This document shows positions 22,532 through 29,681 of a stretch of 50,380 bases of DNA, piece by piece. Origin of the DNA: a virus. The DNA is taken from IMG/VR virus record IMGVR_UViG_3300032360_000014, positions 1 through 50,380 of that record; one strand, written 5' to 3'. Position 1 is the first letter of the stretch; each line of letters begins with the position of its first letter. The notes under the pieces are model-generated. The model had not been told where the DNA came from, searched no databases, and saw only the letters and a program-made list of their open reading frames with translations. The position numbers and the translations under genes are program-made.

Positions 22532-22546
22532 CATTGGAATACGAGA

Positions 22547-22876
22547 ATGAGCGACGTTATAGATTTTACAGCTAAAGCAAAAGAAACGGTCATGACTCCC
22601 GTAAAGTCTTATAGTCGTGGCTGCTCTCATACAGCAATCACACTAGATGAACACCGCAGGCAAATTGAGTGTCAAGATTGCGGGAAAGTATTTGAGGCGT
22701 TTGATTACCTGTTTGCTTGGGCTAATGGCCAGCAGCGAATAGTTTGGCATTTAAGAAGTGTTGAGAATGAAGTTAAGCAGTTGGAAGAGAAAGTTGAAGA
22801 GCTGAAGCGAGTAAAAAGCAATCTTCAAGCTCAAGTTCGCAAACTAAAAAGTAAAGTTTCAATATCTGGAGAGTAG
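22547..22876 (+). CDS. Zinc-finger plus coiled-coil protein
   Basis: 109 residues. Residues about 25-50 hold Cys-x-His...Cys-x2-Cys (CSHTAITLDEHRRQIECQDC), a zinc-finger pattern. Residues 70-105 form a strong coiled coil (VENEVKQLEEKVEELKRVK). Similar short proteins occur in temperate phages of marine bacteria; the role is unknown. Confidence 0.65.
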   Translation: MSDVIDFTAKAKETVMTPVKSYSRGCSHTAITLDEHRRQIECQDCGKVFEAFDYLFAWANGQQRIVWHLRSVENEVKQLEEKVEELKRVKSNLQAQVRKLKSKVSISGE

Positions 22877-22883
22877 GTAAGTG

Positions 22884-23138
22884 ATGAGTAATATAGTAAC
22901 GGCAATGACGTTGGATATTAAATCATGCAGGCATAGATTTAGTTACGAGGGTTTTAATTTTGCTTACAACACAGCCAAAGAGTTGGCTCAGCTAATGTAC
23001 ACCAACTGTGAAAATGTAAAAAACCCGTACGAGCCAGATAGCTCAGATTATGAAGATTTCAACGAGACGGTGTATTCATTGCAAAGTAAGCTATTAATTG
23101 GCGAGCTATTAATTGGCGAGGAAGATTGGCCCATATAA
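22884..23138 (+). CDS. RMF-like small protein
   Basis: 84 residues from ATG 22884. FAYNTAKELAQ...NPYEPDSSDYEDFNETVYSLQ shows the G/A-x-x-A...NPY...F/W pattern of RMF-like proteins and shares NPYE-x-DS with the gene at 574. A direct 12-base repeat (GGCGAGCTATTA, 23100 and 23112 region) near the end duplicates LLIGE. Function unknown. Confidence 0.55.
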   Translation: MSNIVTAMTLDIKSCRHRFSYEGFNFAYNTAKELAQLMYTNCENVKNPYEPDSSDYEDFNETVYSLQSKLLIGELLIGEEDWPI

Positions 23139-23298
23139 ACAAGGGGAGGCTTTTAAAATTGAAAAGGGTGTTTTGCGCCGCGCGCATAACTGGTATTCGA
23201 TTTATCGGAAGGGTGATAAAAATGAAATTGTTACACAAAGGTCAGCAAAGCGCAGTTCGGCTCGCGGCGTTGATAAAGTTAAGTGGTATAACGAGTGA
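23113..23298 (+). CDS. Possible small basic protein overlapping the PapB-like gene
   Basis: An open frame whose translation (KIEKGVLRRAHNWYSIYRKG) has a protein-like composition but no ATG start. A GGGGAGG Shine-Dalgarno sequence lies near 23141-23147, eight bases before an ATT codon at 23158. It overlaps the PapB-like gene by 77 bp in another frame. Either this is a real gene with a rare start or chance. Confidence 0.3.
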   Translation: MARKIGPYKQGEAFKIEKGVLRRAHNWYSIYRKGDKNEIVTQRSAKRSSARGVDKVKWYNE

Positions 23299-23479
23299 CG
23301 AGATTATCGGGGCATTGGAGGATTATTTAGTAAAAGGTATGAGAAAAACAGTGGCCGCGCGTTTAAATCAGGTTCCACCAGGTAATTTAACGCGGGCGCT
23401 AGATGCTTTAGAAGTGGTTGCCGCTGAGGTTGAAGTTATTAAAGAGGACGACTGGGCCCGAAATAGGGGGGTTGTATGA
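23222..23479 (+). CDS. PapB-family HTH regulator
   Basis: 85 residues from ATG 23222 (AAGGGTG upstream; longer in-frame starts look spurious). The segment LAALIKLSGITSDEIIGALEDYLVKG followed by ARLNQVPPGNLTRALDAL closely follows the PapB/FocB family of fimbrial-operon regulators, with its C-terminal helix-turn-helix (quoted in part). Such proteins bind AT-rich repeats in the minor groove. In a phage it likely regulates neighbouring genes or host surface genes. It overlaps the next gene by 4 bp. Confidence 0.7.
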   Translation: MKLLHKGQQSAVRLAALIKLSGITSDEIIGALEDYLVKGMRKTVAARLNQVPPGNLTRALDALEVVAAEVEVIKEDDWARNRGVV

Positions 23480-23817
23480 ATGCTGTGTCAAGTGACCCTA
23501 GCACCTTGTTTGTTGAGCGCATTAACAAAGGTGAGCAGCATGTGGGCTATATACTTAAAAGCCCTCGGGGGGATTATGTTGTTGTTAACGCAGACGAGTG
23601 TGTAAACATTAAAAAGCGGCACTTTGATGCGTTTGTTGAAAGCCAAGGGCAGACACAAATGGCGACGGTGAATGTTGTGATTGGTGAGTTGTGCACTACA
23701 AGGCAGATTAAAAAGGCTGCATTGCGTTGGCGTGAATTGGCATGGTATCAGCGTATTTTGCGGTGTGTTTTTTACCGTGATCCGCTGGGTATTAATGATT
23801 TTTTATCGTCAAAATAA
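23476..23817 (+). CDS. Hypothetical protein
   Basis: 113 residues, start overlapping the PapB-like stop (ATGA). The first half is beta-rich (VGYILKSPRGDYVVVNADE), the end basic with aromatic residues. No family recognised. It is the last gene before the late promoter region. Confidence 0.6.
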   Translation: MNAVSSDPSTLFVERINKGEQHVGYILKSPRGDYVVVNADECVNIKKRHFDAFVESQGQTQMATVNVVIGELCTTRQIKKAALRWRELAWYQRILRCVFYRDPLGINDFLSSK

Positions 23818-23886
23818 TCACAAATTGAGATTATTTTAAATAAAATCACTTTTTGTGTTGCAATTTTTGGCAGCTTGCTCTATTGT
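23817..23886 (+). promoter_or_regulatory. Late promoter with two CI/Cro operator-like sites
   Basis: Operator-like cores CAC-AAATT-GAG (23819-23829) and CAC-TTTTT-GTG (23847-23857) precede a promoter with -35 TTGCAA (23858-23863), a 17-bp spacer and -10 TATTGT (23881-23886). The second operator abuts the -35. The first 16 bp (23817-23832) are identical to the site before dam. This looks like a late promoter silenced by the lysogenic repressor. Confidence 0.65.
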
Positions 23887-23944
23887 TTTGCGTATGGTGG
23901 GTTTGTTACGTCCACTTGCAGTTTCCTTTCCCAATTTGTATTAG

Positions 23945-23974
23945 AGGCCCTTAGCGTTTTAAGGGCCTTTTTTT
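23945..23974 (+). terminator. Leader terminator before lysis genes (Q target)
   Basis: AGGCCCTTA-gcgttt-TAAGGGCCT with a T-run. A perfect 9-bp stem 15 bp before the endolysin start and 60 bp after the promoter. Position between late promoter and lysis genes matches the tR' terminator overcome by Q. Confidence 0.88.
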
Positions 23975-23989
23975 ATTTAAGAGCCTGTC

Positions 23990-24433
23990 ATGATGAATTT
24001 GATCGCAATGATAAAACGTCATGAGCAGTTTATTGCGACTGAATGCTTGACTGATTTTGCGTTGTTTGGCTTTGGTCATCGCCCTGACGAATACCCCACT
24101 TTAAAAGAATTACAGCGTGATTTGAGCTTAAACCCGCTTAGCGAAGAAGAGGCCGAGCAGCAGTTGGCCGCAGATTTGATGTATTTGTTTGAGCGGCTTC
24201 ACGCCAAAATTCCGATTGAAAAATTTAGCTACGAGCGCCAGCAAGCAGTGATAGCAATTGCGTATTGGTTGGGCCGTGATGTTTTTAACGACTCAGTGTT
24301 TTTGACGCGGGCGTTATGCAATTTTGATTTTGAAGTTGCAGCGCGCTGCGTGTTAAACCATTGGCCACAGTGGCGCGCAGAAGTGTACGCCGCCCAGCTT
24401 TTTACTGGAGAATATAATGCAACTAACTATTAA
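23990..24433 (+). CDS. T4-lysozyme-like endolysin
   Basis: A 147-residue protein. MIKRHEQF places a Glu (Glu12) where T4-type lysozymes have the catalytic Glu11; FGFGHRPDEYP matches the 'IGIGH' turn; LSEEEAEQQLAADL and QQAVIAIAYWLG follow the fold. The usual catalytic Asp and Thr of the family (D20 and T26 in T4) are not seen at the aligned positions, which read Cys and Leu. It cleaves peptidoglycan if active. It opens the lysis cluster and overlaps the next gene by 17 bp. Confidence 0.72.
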   Translation: MMNLIAMIKRHEQFIATECLTDFALFGFGHRPDEYPTLKELQRDLSLNPLSEEEAEQQLAADLMYLFERLHAKIPIEKFSYERQQAVIAIAYWLGRDVFNDSVFLTRALCNFDFEVAARCVLNHWPQWRAEVYAAQLFTGEYNATNY

Positions 24434-24833
24434 GCGCCGATACTTTGACCATGGCACGTTCGGTGATTTATTTATGTTTGATAAGTTGATTTGCGTGACA
24501 GCTGAGCGCGAATGGAATAATAACCTGCCATTTGTTAGTTGTGTGCCCGAGGGGCGCTATAAGCTTGTGCCGCATAACTCACCAAAATATGGTAAATGCT
24601 TTGCGCTGGTTGCCCCGTCGCTGGGGGTGACAATACGCGATAGGTCGCTACGTACACATTGTTTGTTTCATGTTGCGAACCGACCTGAGCAGTTAGCCGG
24701 TTGTGTTGCACCAGGTATAAATTTTGGTGTGACGAGTGGCCAGTGGTCAGTGGTAAATAGTACCCGAGCTTTTAATGACTTGATCGAGTTGCTTGGCGAA
24801 GAGGCGCACGACTTGGAGATAACAAGGGCATGA
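24417..24833 (+). CDS. DUF5675-family lysis-cluster protein
   Basis: A 138-residue protein with the DUF5675 pattern: TFGDLFMFDKLICVTAE, CVPEGRYKLVPHNSPKYG, IRIHxGN-like segment HCLFHVANRPEQLAGCVAPG. The usual HxGN reads HVAN here. Members lie beside endolysin and holin genes in many phages; the biochemical role is unknown. It overlaps both neighbours (start inside endolysin, 4 bp into the holin). Confidence 0.75.
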   Translation: MQLTIKRRYFDHGTFGDLFMFDKLICVTAEREWNNNLPFVSCVPEGRYKLVPHNSPKYGKCFALVAPSLGVTIRDRSLRTHCLFHVANRPEQLAGCVAPGINFGVTSGQWSVVNSTRAFNDLIELLGEEAHDLEITRA

Positions 24834-25309
24834 GTTTAATTAATGTTCTGTCAGGTGGTTTGGCTGAAAAGTTGGTTGATAAAGTTTCAGAGTATTTCCC
24901 GCCGTCTATGTCTGACGCTGAAAAGGCAAAGCTACAGATTAATATTGAACGCACCGCAAATGAGCAGGAAAGATTGCTATTAAAAGCGGCAGTCGAGCAA
25001 ACCGCAGAGTTTAATCGCCGCATTGCAGAGATGGAAGGCACAGCCAAAGACCTCAAGTCTATTCCTTTTTTAGGTGCGTTCATTTTGTTTTTACGTGGAG
25101 TGCAGCGCCCCGCATGGGGTTTTGCAACAATGTATATGGATGCGATGTGGTTTAGTGGGAAGTGGGGAGCGCTCACGCAAACACAAGAATCGGCATTGTG
25201 GTTGATAAACCTATTAGTGCTTATCTTTTTGTTTGGCGAGCGGGCGTTTAAAAATGTAGCCCCGTTGCTTGAAAACATGATTAAAGCGAGGTTTGGTGAT
25301 GCAAAGTGA
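24830..25309 (+). CDS. Holin of the 3TM family
   Basis: A 159-residue protein. The N terminus is amphipathic and coiled (residues 1-75), then three hydrophobic segments (about 79-92, 98-110, 124-140). The IPFLGAFILFLRGVQRPAWG segment (20 residues) and the closing NMIKARFGDAK follow the GTA-type 3TM holin family. It forms lesions in the inner membrane that release endolysin. It overlaps the next gene by 11 bp. Confidence 0.75.
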   Translation: MSLINVLSGGLAEKLVDKVSEYFPPSMSDAEKAKLQINIERTANEQERLLLKAAVEQTAEFNRRIAEMEGTAKDLKSIPFLGAFILFLRGVQRPAWGFATMYMDAMWFSGKWGALTQTQESALWLINLLVLIFLFGERAFKNVAPLLENMIKARFGDAK

Positions 25310-25628
25310 AACAGGGTTACTAAAGCAGCTTATTGAGCACGGTTATGGGTATTTTTGGTTTGTGTTGCTCGCTGTTTGGGGTGGAACTGCTAACTATATA
25401 TCACGCAGAAAGACAGACTCCATGCCGTTTAGTTTTGTAGAACTAATTGGTGAATGGACCATTTCAGGCTTCGCGGGGGTTATTACCGTTTTAATATGCC
25501 AAGAGTTTGGTATAAGCCAAATGATGACTTATGCCGCTGCGGGCATTGCAGGTCATATGGGTGGTCGTTCAATCTTTATATTAGAGCAGCACTTTCTAAA
25601 TAGAATCAACAGCAAAAGTATTAAGTAA
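25299..25628 (+). CDS. LydA-like second holin
   Basis: 109 residues from ATG 25299. Hydrophobic segments at about 17-32, 51-65 and 74-90; WGGTANYISRR and FVELIGEWTISGFAGVI match the LydA/holin superfamily III pattern. Two adjacent holin-like genes are common; one may act as antiholin. Confidence 0.7.
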   Translation: MQSETGLLKQLIEHGYGYFWFVLLAVWGGTANYISRRKTDSMPFSFVELIGEWTISGFAGVITVLICQEFGISQMMTYAAAGIAGHMGGRSIFILEQHFLNRINSKSIK

Positions 25629-25960
25629 AGCATTAGCTCACTGTCAACACTGTAAGCGTTCATCTAATTAGGTTTGTATCTGTCAAGCTATGGTTGCGGC
25701 TTCGCCGCTGCGGTACTTGCGCTTGAAGTGCGGCCAATACTTTGTAGGGCAAAACAGTACGACAGTGAGCGCCTTATATTTAAAGTGTATTCAAAGAGTA
25801 TTTTTTAAATATGTGTTGAATAAAGAAAGGCCGTGAGTAAGTGCTACCAACACTTACCCACGGTTGATACACATGAGTTGCCATGTGAACCAACTTTGCC
25901 CTCCTGCCTCGCGCGAGACAGGGGGATTATCCCATTTTATAAAATCAAGTAAAGGTTCTT
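25629..25960 (+). ncRNA. Noncoding stretch with strong nested hairpins, candidate structured RNA
   Basis: No gene. GCTCACTGTC (25636-25645) pairs with GACAGTGAGC (25761-25770), and inside it ACTGT (25649-25653) with ACAGT (25754-25758); within that is GCGGC-ttc-GCCGC (25696-25708). A second module is CCGTG-a-GTAAGTG/CACTTAC-c-CACGG (25831-25863). Then ACATG/CATGT (about 25872-25886) and CCTGcCTCG/CGAGaCAGG (about 25904-25922) follow. The closing stem spans 135 nt. This looks like a folded RNA or leader rather than an ordinary spacer. No tRNA, riboswitch or ribozyme core was recognised. Confidence 0.5.
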
Positions 25961-26719
25961 ATGAGCAAACCTATTATTCCTTGGATGGGCGGCAAGCGTC
26001 GTCTAGCAAAACATATCATCCCTAATCTCCCTGAGCACACCTGTTATGTTGAGCCTTTCGCCGGTGGTGCAGCAATATTCTTTATGAAACCTCAGTCTAA
26101 GGTTGAAGTGATTAACGACGTAAATAACGAGCTGATTAACTTATACAGGGTCGTACAGCATCATTTAGAAGAGTTTGTTAAGCAGTTCAAATGGTCGCTT
26201 GTTAGTCGTAAAGTTTATGAGTGGGCCAATCTCACTTCACCTGAAACGCTCACCGATATTCAACGAGCCGCACGGTTTTATTATTTACAAAAAATGGCGT
26301 TTGGCGGAAAGATAATTGGGCAAACTTTCGGTACATCAACAACTAAGCAGCCATCATTAAATCTATTAAGAATAGAAGAAGAATTAAGTGCGGCGCACCT
26401 TCGGCTGTCTCGTGCAACAATTGAGAATTTAGACTGGGTGAAGTGCATACAGAAGTATGACCGAGAGCACACATTATTCTATATTGATCCGCCTTACTTA
26501 GATACAACGGGTTACGGTGTAGAGTTTGGTATCGAGCAATATATGATCATGGCCGAGCTGATGAACTCGGTTAAAGGTAAGGTGGTACTGAGTATTAATG
26601 ACCATCCAAAGATAAGAGAAATATTCCAAGGCTTTAGGGTTACTGAGTTGCCAATCAAATACACAGTTGGCGGTGGTGCGGGTACTAAAGCGCAAGAGTT
26701 AGTTTTTTATAATTGGTGA
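25961..26719 (+). CDS. D12-class DNA N6-adenine methyltransferase
   Basis: A 252-residue protein. Motif X/I region IPWMGGKRRLAKHI and YVEPFAGGAAIFF bind AdoMet; the catalytic motif IV is LFYIDPPYLDTTGYG. The family includes Dam of E. coli and T4. It is preceded by AAAGG. With the structured region before it and the HNH gene four bases after it, it lies outside the early region, suggesting late expression just before packaging. No partner restriction enzyme is present. Confidence 0.92.
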   Translation: MSKPIIPWMGGKRRLAKHIIPNLPEHTCYVEPFAGGAAIFFMKPQSKVEVINDVNNELINLYRVVQHHLEEFVKQFKWSLVSRKVYEWANLTSPETLTDIQRAARFYYLQKMAFGGKIIGQTFGTSTTKQPSLNLLRIEEELSAAHLRLSRATIENLDWVKCIQKYDREHTLFYIDPPYLDTTGYGVEFGIEQYMIMAELMNSVKGKVVLSINDHPKIREIFQGFRVTELPIKYTVGGGAGTKAQELVFYNW

Positions 26720-26722
26720 TTT

Positions 26723-27175
26723 ATGCCAGCAGCAACACCTAAGCGATGCCGCGAACGCGGTTGTGTTAACAGAACAACAGAGCGCCATGGCTACTGCAAG
26801 CAGCACGAATCTAGGGCGGGTTGGGGTAGCTATCAGCAGCAACAAAGCCGCAAAGGTAAGCGGGTATATCAAACGAAAGAGTGGCGAACTGAGATAGCAC
26901 CACAGGTCAAAGCTGATGCTAACCATTTGTGTTTGAATTGTTTACTTGGTACTCCCTCAATTGTTAAACCTGGTACCGTGTGTGAGCACATTGTTCCGGT
27001 GTCAAAAGGTGGTACTGAGTGCCGTAAAAACCTGTCTTGTTTCTGTAAATCCTGTGCTGATTCTAAAACAGCGTGGGAGAGGAACAAAACAGTTGCCCAA
27101 ATACGTCAAAAATACGCGCATACATCAATAGAAACGTACGTTTCAGGGGGTATGGGGGTCAAATTGTCCAGATGA
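26723..27175 (+). CDS. HNH-type nuclease domain protein (packaging-associated)
   Basis: A 150-residue protein. An N-terminal Cys/His segment (CRERGCVNRTT...HGYCKQH) is followed by the HNH core: CLNC, CEHIVPVSKGGTECRKN and LSCFCKSCADSKTAWE. The first His and the Asn are present. The third position, normally CxxCH, reads CKSCA, so the last His is missing. HNH proteins beside terminase genes assist cos cleavage in HK97-type phages. Activity here is uncertain because of the missing His. Confidence 0.82.
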   Translation: MPAATPKRCRERGCVNRTTERHGYCKQHESRAGWGSYQQQQSRKGKRVYQTKEWRTEIAPQVKADANHLCLNCLLGTPSIVKPGTVCEHIVPVSKGGTECRKNLSCFCKSCADSKTAWERNKTVAQIRQKYAHTSIETYVSGGMGVKLSR

Positions 27176-27295
27176 AACCACTGTTCTAAGTACCGCCATC
27201 CTCCAATATTTTTATACGCAAATAATAAGAATCCCGTTTTGATCAGGTTGTGATCATATTCCGATCATCAAATTAACATTTGTTGCAGGTTAAAA
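27176..27295. other. Gap before small terminase, candidate cos region
   Basis: 120 bp without a gene between the HNH and small terminase genes. It contains three GATCA sites (about 27240-27270), including GATCATATTCCGATCATC. In HNH-associated cos phages the cohesive-end site commonly lies here. The exact cut cannot be read from sequence. Confidence 0.45.
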
Positions 27296-27739
27296 ATGGC
27301 AGAAATTAGAGCGTCCGGCGGTGGTCGTCCAAAGTCAAACATGGCCGTTGGTGATCCGAACATTAAAGGCAAACCGAAATGCCCTAAAGAGCTTTTGAAC
27401 CACGACGCGCACGCCATTGATGCTTGGCACTCTAATTTAGCAATCATGTTCGAACGAAAGTCATTCTCAGCAGAGGATATACCGCACCTTATCCACTACT
27501 GCAACGCAATCAGTAAAGTGATAAAAATTGAAGCCGAACTGACCGACACATCAAAGTTTGTCGATGTGGCGGGCACTGGCGGTTTAAAAGTTCATCCGTT
27601 TGTCACTGCGCATAATATTTTCACTAACCAATCTTTAAAGCTTGCTGATCGCTTAGGTCTTACACCTATGGCGCGTGCGCGCATTATGAGTGGCGGCGGT
27701 AAAGGTAAGGATGAAGAAAACGAGTTCGACGAATTTTAA
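27296..27739 (+). CDS. terS: Terminase small subunit (P27 family)
   Basis: A 147-residue protein. A Gly-rich basic start (ASGGGRPKSN) and the C-terminal LADRLGLTPMARARIM are the P27-type small terminase signature. It recognises phage DNA for packaging and hands it to the large subunit encoded next (18 bp gap). The acidic tail (GKDEENEFDEF) is typical. Confidence 0.88.
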   Translation: MAEIRASGGGRPKSNMAVGDPNIKGKPKCPKELLNHDAHAIDAWHSNLAIMFERKSFSAEDIPHLIHYCNAISKVIKIEAELTDTSKFVDVAGTGGLKVHPFVTAHNIFTNQSLKLADRLGLTPMARARIMSGGGKGKDEENEFDEF

Positions 27740-27757
27740 TTAGAGATAAGTTAATGC

Positions 27758-29503
27758 ATGTCAGCCAAGTCAACAGCATACAAAGCGCCGAATTACGAGA
27801 ACGTAAATGCGGCCAACAAATATGCGCGTGACGTATGCGCGGGCAAAATTCCAGTATGTCGTTTAACGCGCTTAGCATGTGAACGGCATCTAAACGACCT
27901 CAAGCGCGCCAAAGAAAACAAAAAGTTTGCTTATAAATTTGATAAAGACAAAGCCGAGCGCGTGTGTCGTTTCATGCAAAAGCTACCGCATACCAAAGGT
28001 GAGTGGTTAAAGAAAAAGCTAAAAATCACGCTTGAGCCATGGCAGTTATTCTTTTTTTGCTGTGTATTTGGCTGGGTAAATAAATCAGATGGCAACCGCC
28101 GTTTTAGAGAGGTTTATTTAAAAGTACCGCGTAAAAATGGTAAATCCATTATTGCGGCAGGGATTGGTTTATTTAGCTTTGTAGCTGATGGTGAATTTGG
28201 TAGCGAAATTTACTGCGGGGCGACAAACGAAAAGCAAGCATGGGAAGTGTTCAAACCCGCAAAGTTGATGGTGTCGAAACTGCCTACGCTACGCAAGCGC
28301 TTCGGCATACAAATCAACGCCAAAAAGCTGGAGCTTAACGACGGTTCAAAGTTTGAGCCGGTGATCGGTCAGCCAGGCGACGGTAGTAGCCCACATTTAG
28401 GTATCATCGACGAATATCACGAACACCCAACCAGCGATCAGTACGACACATTCGATACAGGCATGGGGTCGCGTGAGCAACCTATGATGCTAGTTATCAC
28501 CACCGCAGGGGATGACATAACAGGGCCATGTCACGACCTTGAAGAACGCTGCAAATCCATGCTCGAATCTGACGACGACGACGGCTTATTCGCACTCATT
28601 TATGGTATAGATGACGGCGACGATTGGACCGACCCCGAAATCTTAAAAAAAGCCAATCCAAATTATGGCATAAGCGTTAAAGCAACATATCTACTTGCAC
28701 AGCAACAAAAAGCCATAAAGAATCCACGCTTTGCCAACCGATTTAAAACCAAACACTTAAACATTTGGGTGAGTGCAAAAACCGCCTTTTTTAACATGGA
28801 AGATTATAAAAAGTGTGAAGATAAAAACCTCAAGCTAGAACACTTTGCAGGCAAAGACGCGGTGATCGGCCTAGACCTTGCGCGCAAGCTCGACATGAAC
28901 GCAGGGCCGCGCGTGTTTTGGCGCAACATCAAAGGCAAAGTCCACTGGTATTGTATCAGCCCGCTTTTTTGGGTGCCGTACGATCAGGTATACAGCAACC
29001 TAGACAAAAACCTGGGTGAAAAATATATCAAGTTCGCCGAGCAAGGTTTGCTCAATATTACCGACGGGTGCGAGATAGACTATCGAGAAATCAAAGCCGA
29101 TATACTCGCCGCCCGTTTAGAAACGCCGTTTCTCAGCGTACCGATAGATCCGCACGGCGCGACTAACTTAGCGCATGACTTAATAGACGAATCGCTCGAT
29201 GTCGTCACCGTCACGCAAAACTACACCAATTTATCAGATCCAATGAAAGAGCTAGAAGCCGCTATATCAAGCGGGCGCTTTCACCATGACGGCAACCCCG
29301 TCATGACATGGAACATAAGCAACGTCGTTGGCAAAAACTTACAAGGCAACGACGACGTAGTGCGGCCAATTAAACAAAAAGCCATCAACAAAATAGACGG
29401 TGCTGTGGCGCTAATAATGGCAATGGGTGAAGCCATGCTACAAATGCGAACCCCAACAGAAGACACCGAATCAGTTTACGAATCAGGAGAAGTCGGATGC
29501 TAA
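27758..29503 (+). CDS. terL: Terminase large subunit
   Basis: A 581-residue packaging motor of the Terminase_1 (HK97/YmfN-like) family. Walker A is PRKNGKSIIAAG (about 124-135), Walker B is LGIIDEYHEH (about 214-223). The nuclease domain holds VIGLDLARKLDMNA and a late conserved Asp in KIDGAVALIMAM. It translocates DNA with ATP and cuts at the end of packaging. Length is normal. It overlaps the next small gene by 7 bp. Confidence 0.95.
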   Translation: MSAKSTAYKAPNYENVNAANKYARDVCAGKIPVCRLTRLACERHLNDLKRAKENKKFAYKFDKDKAERVCRFMQKLPHTKGEWLKKKLKITLEPWQLFFFCCVFGWVNKSDGNRRFREVYLKVPRKNGKSIIAAGIGLFSFVADGEFGSEIYCGATNEKQAWEVFKPAKLMVSKLPTLRKRFGIQINAKKLELNDGSKFEPVIGQPGDGSSPHLGIIDEYHEHPTSDQYDTFDTGMGSREQPMMLVITTAGDDITGPCHDLEERCKSMLESDDDDGLFALIYGIDDGDDWTDPEILKKANPNYGISVKATYLLAQQQKAIKNPRFANRFKTKHLNIWVSAKTAFFNMEDYKKCEDKNLKLEHFAGKDAVIGLDLARKLDMNAGPRVFWRNIKGKVHWYCISPLFWVPYDQVYSNLDKNLGEKYIKFAEQGLLNITDGCEIDYREIKADILAARLETPFLSVPIDPHGATNLAHDLIDESLDVVTVTQNYTNLSDPMKELEAAISSGRFHHDGNPVMTWNISNVVGKNLQGNDDVVRPIKQKAINKIDGAVALIMAMGEAMLQMRTPTEDTESVYESGEVGC

Positions 29504-29679
29504 AAGACATATTCAGCATGATCATAGGCTGGTTAGGCTTAGCTGTTTTATTTTATGGCGCATGGCTATTTAGCCCCGCGCTGGGCTTTTGTGTGCTAGG
29601 TGCGGCACTCATTGCCTATTCGTACCTATTCGCACGTTTTAACGCCTACGCGAAACAGCCAGCTAAAAGGGTCGAGTAG
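29497..29679 (+). CDS. Small two-helix membrane protein
   Basis: 60 residues with two hydrophobic stretches (about 6-25 and 29-46). It sits between terL and portal, overlapping terL by 7 bp. Short membrane proteins in this slot occur in HK97-type phages; the role is unknown. Confidence 0.6.
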   Translation: MLKDIFSMIIGWLGLAVLFYGAWLFSPALGFCVLGAALIAYSYLFARFNAYAKQPAKRVE

Positions 29680-29681
29680 CC

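Noticed and set aside
25629-25960. tRNA or known riboswitch/ribozyme
   Set aside because: No tRNA T-loop or anticodon arm pattern and no hammerhead or twister core could be found; left as an unassigned structured region.
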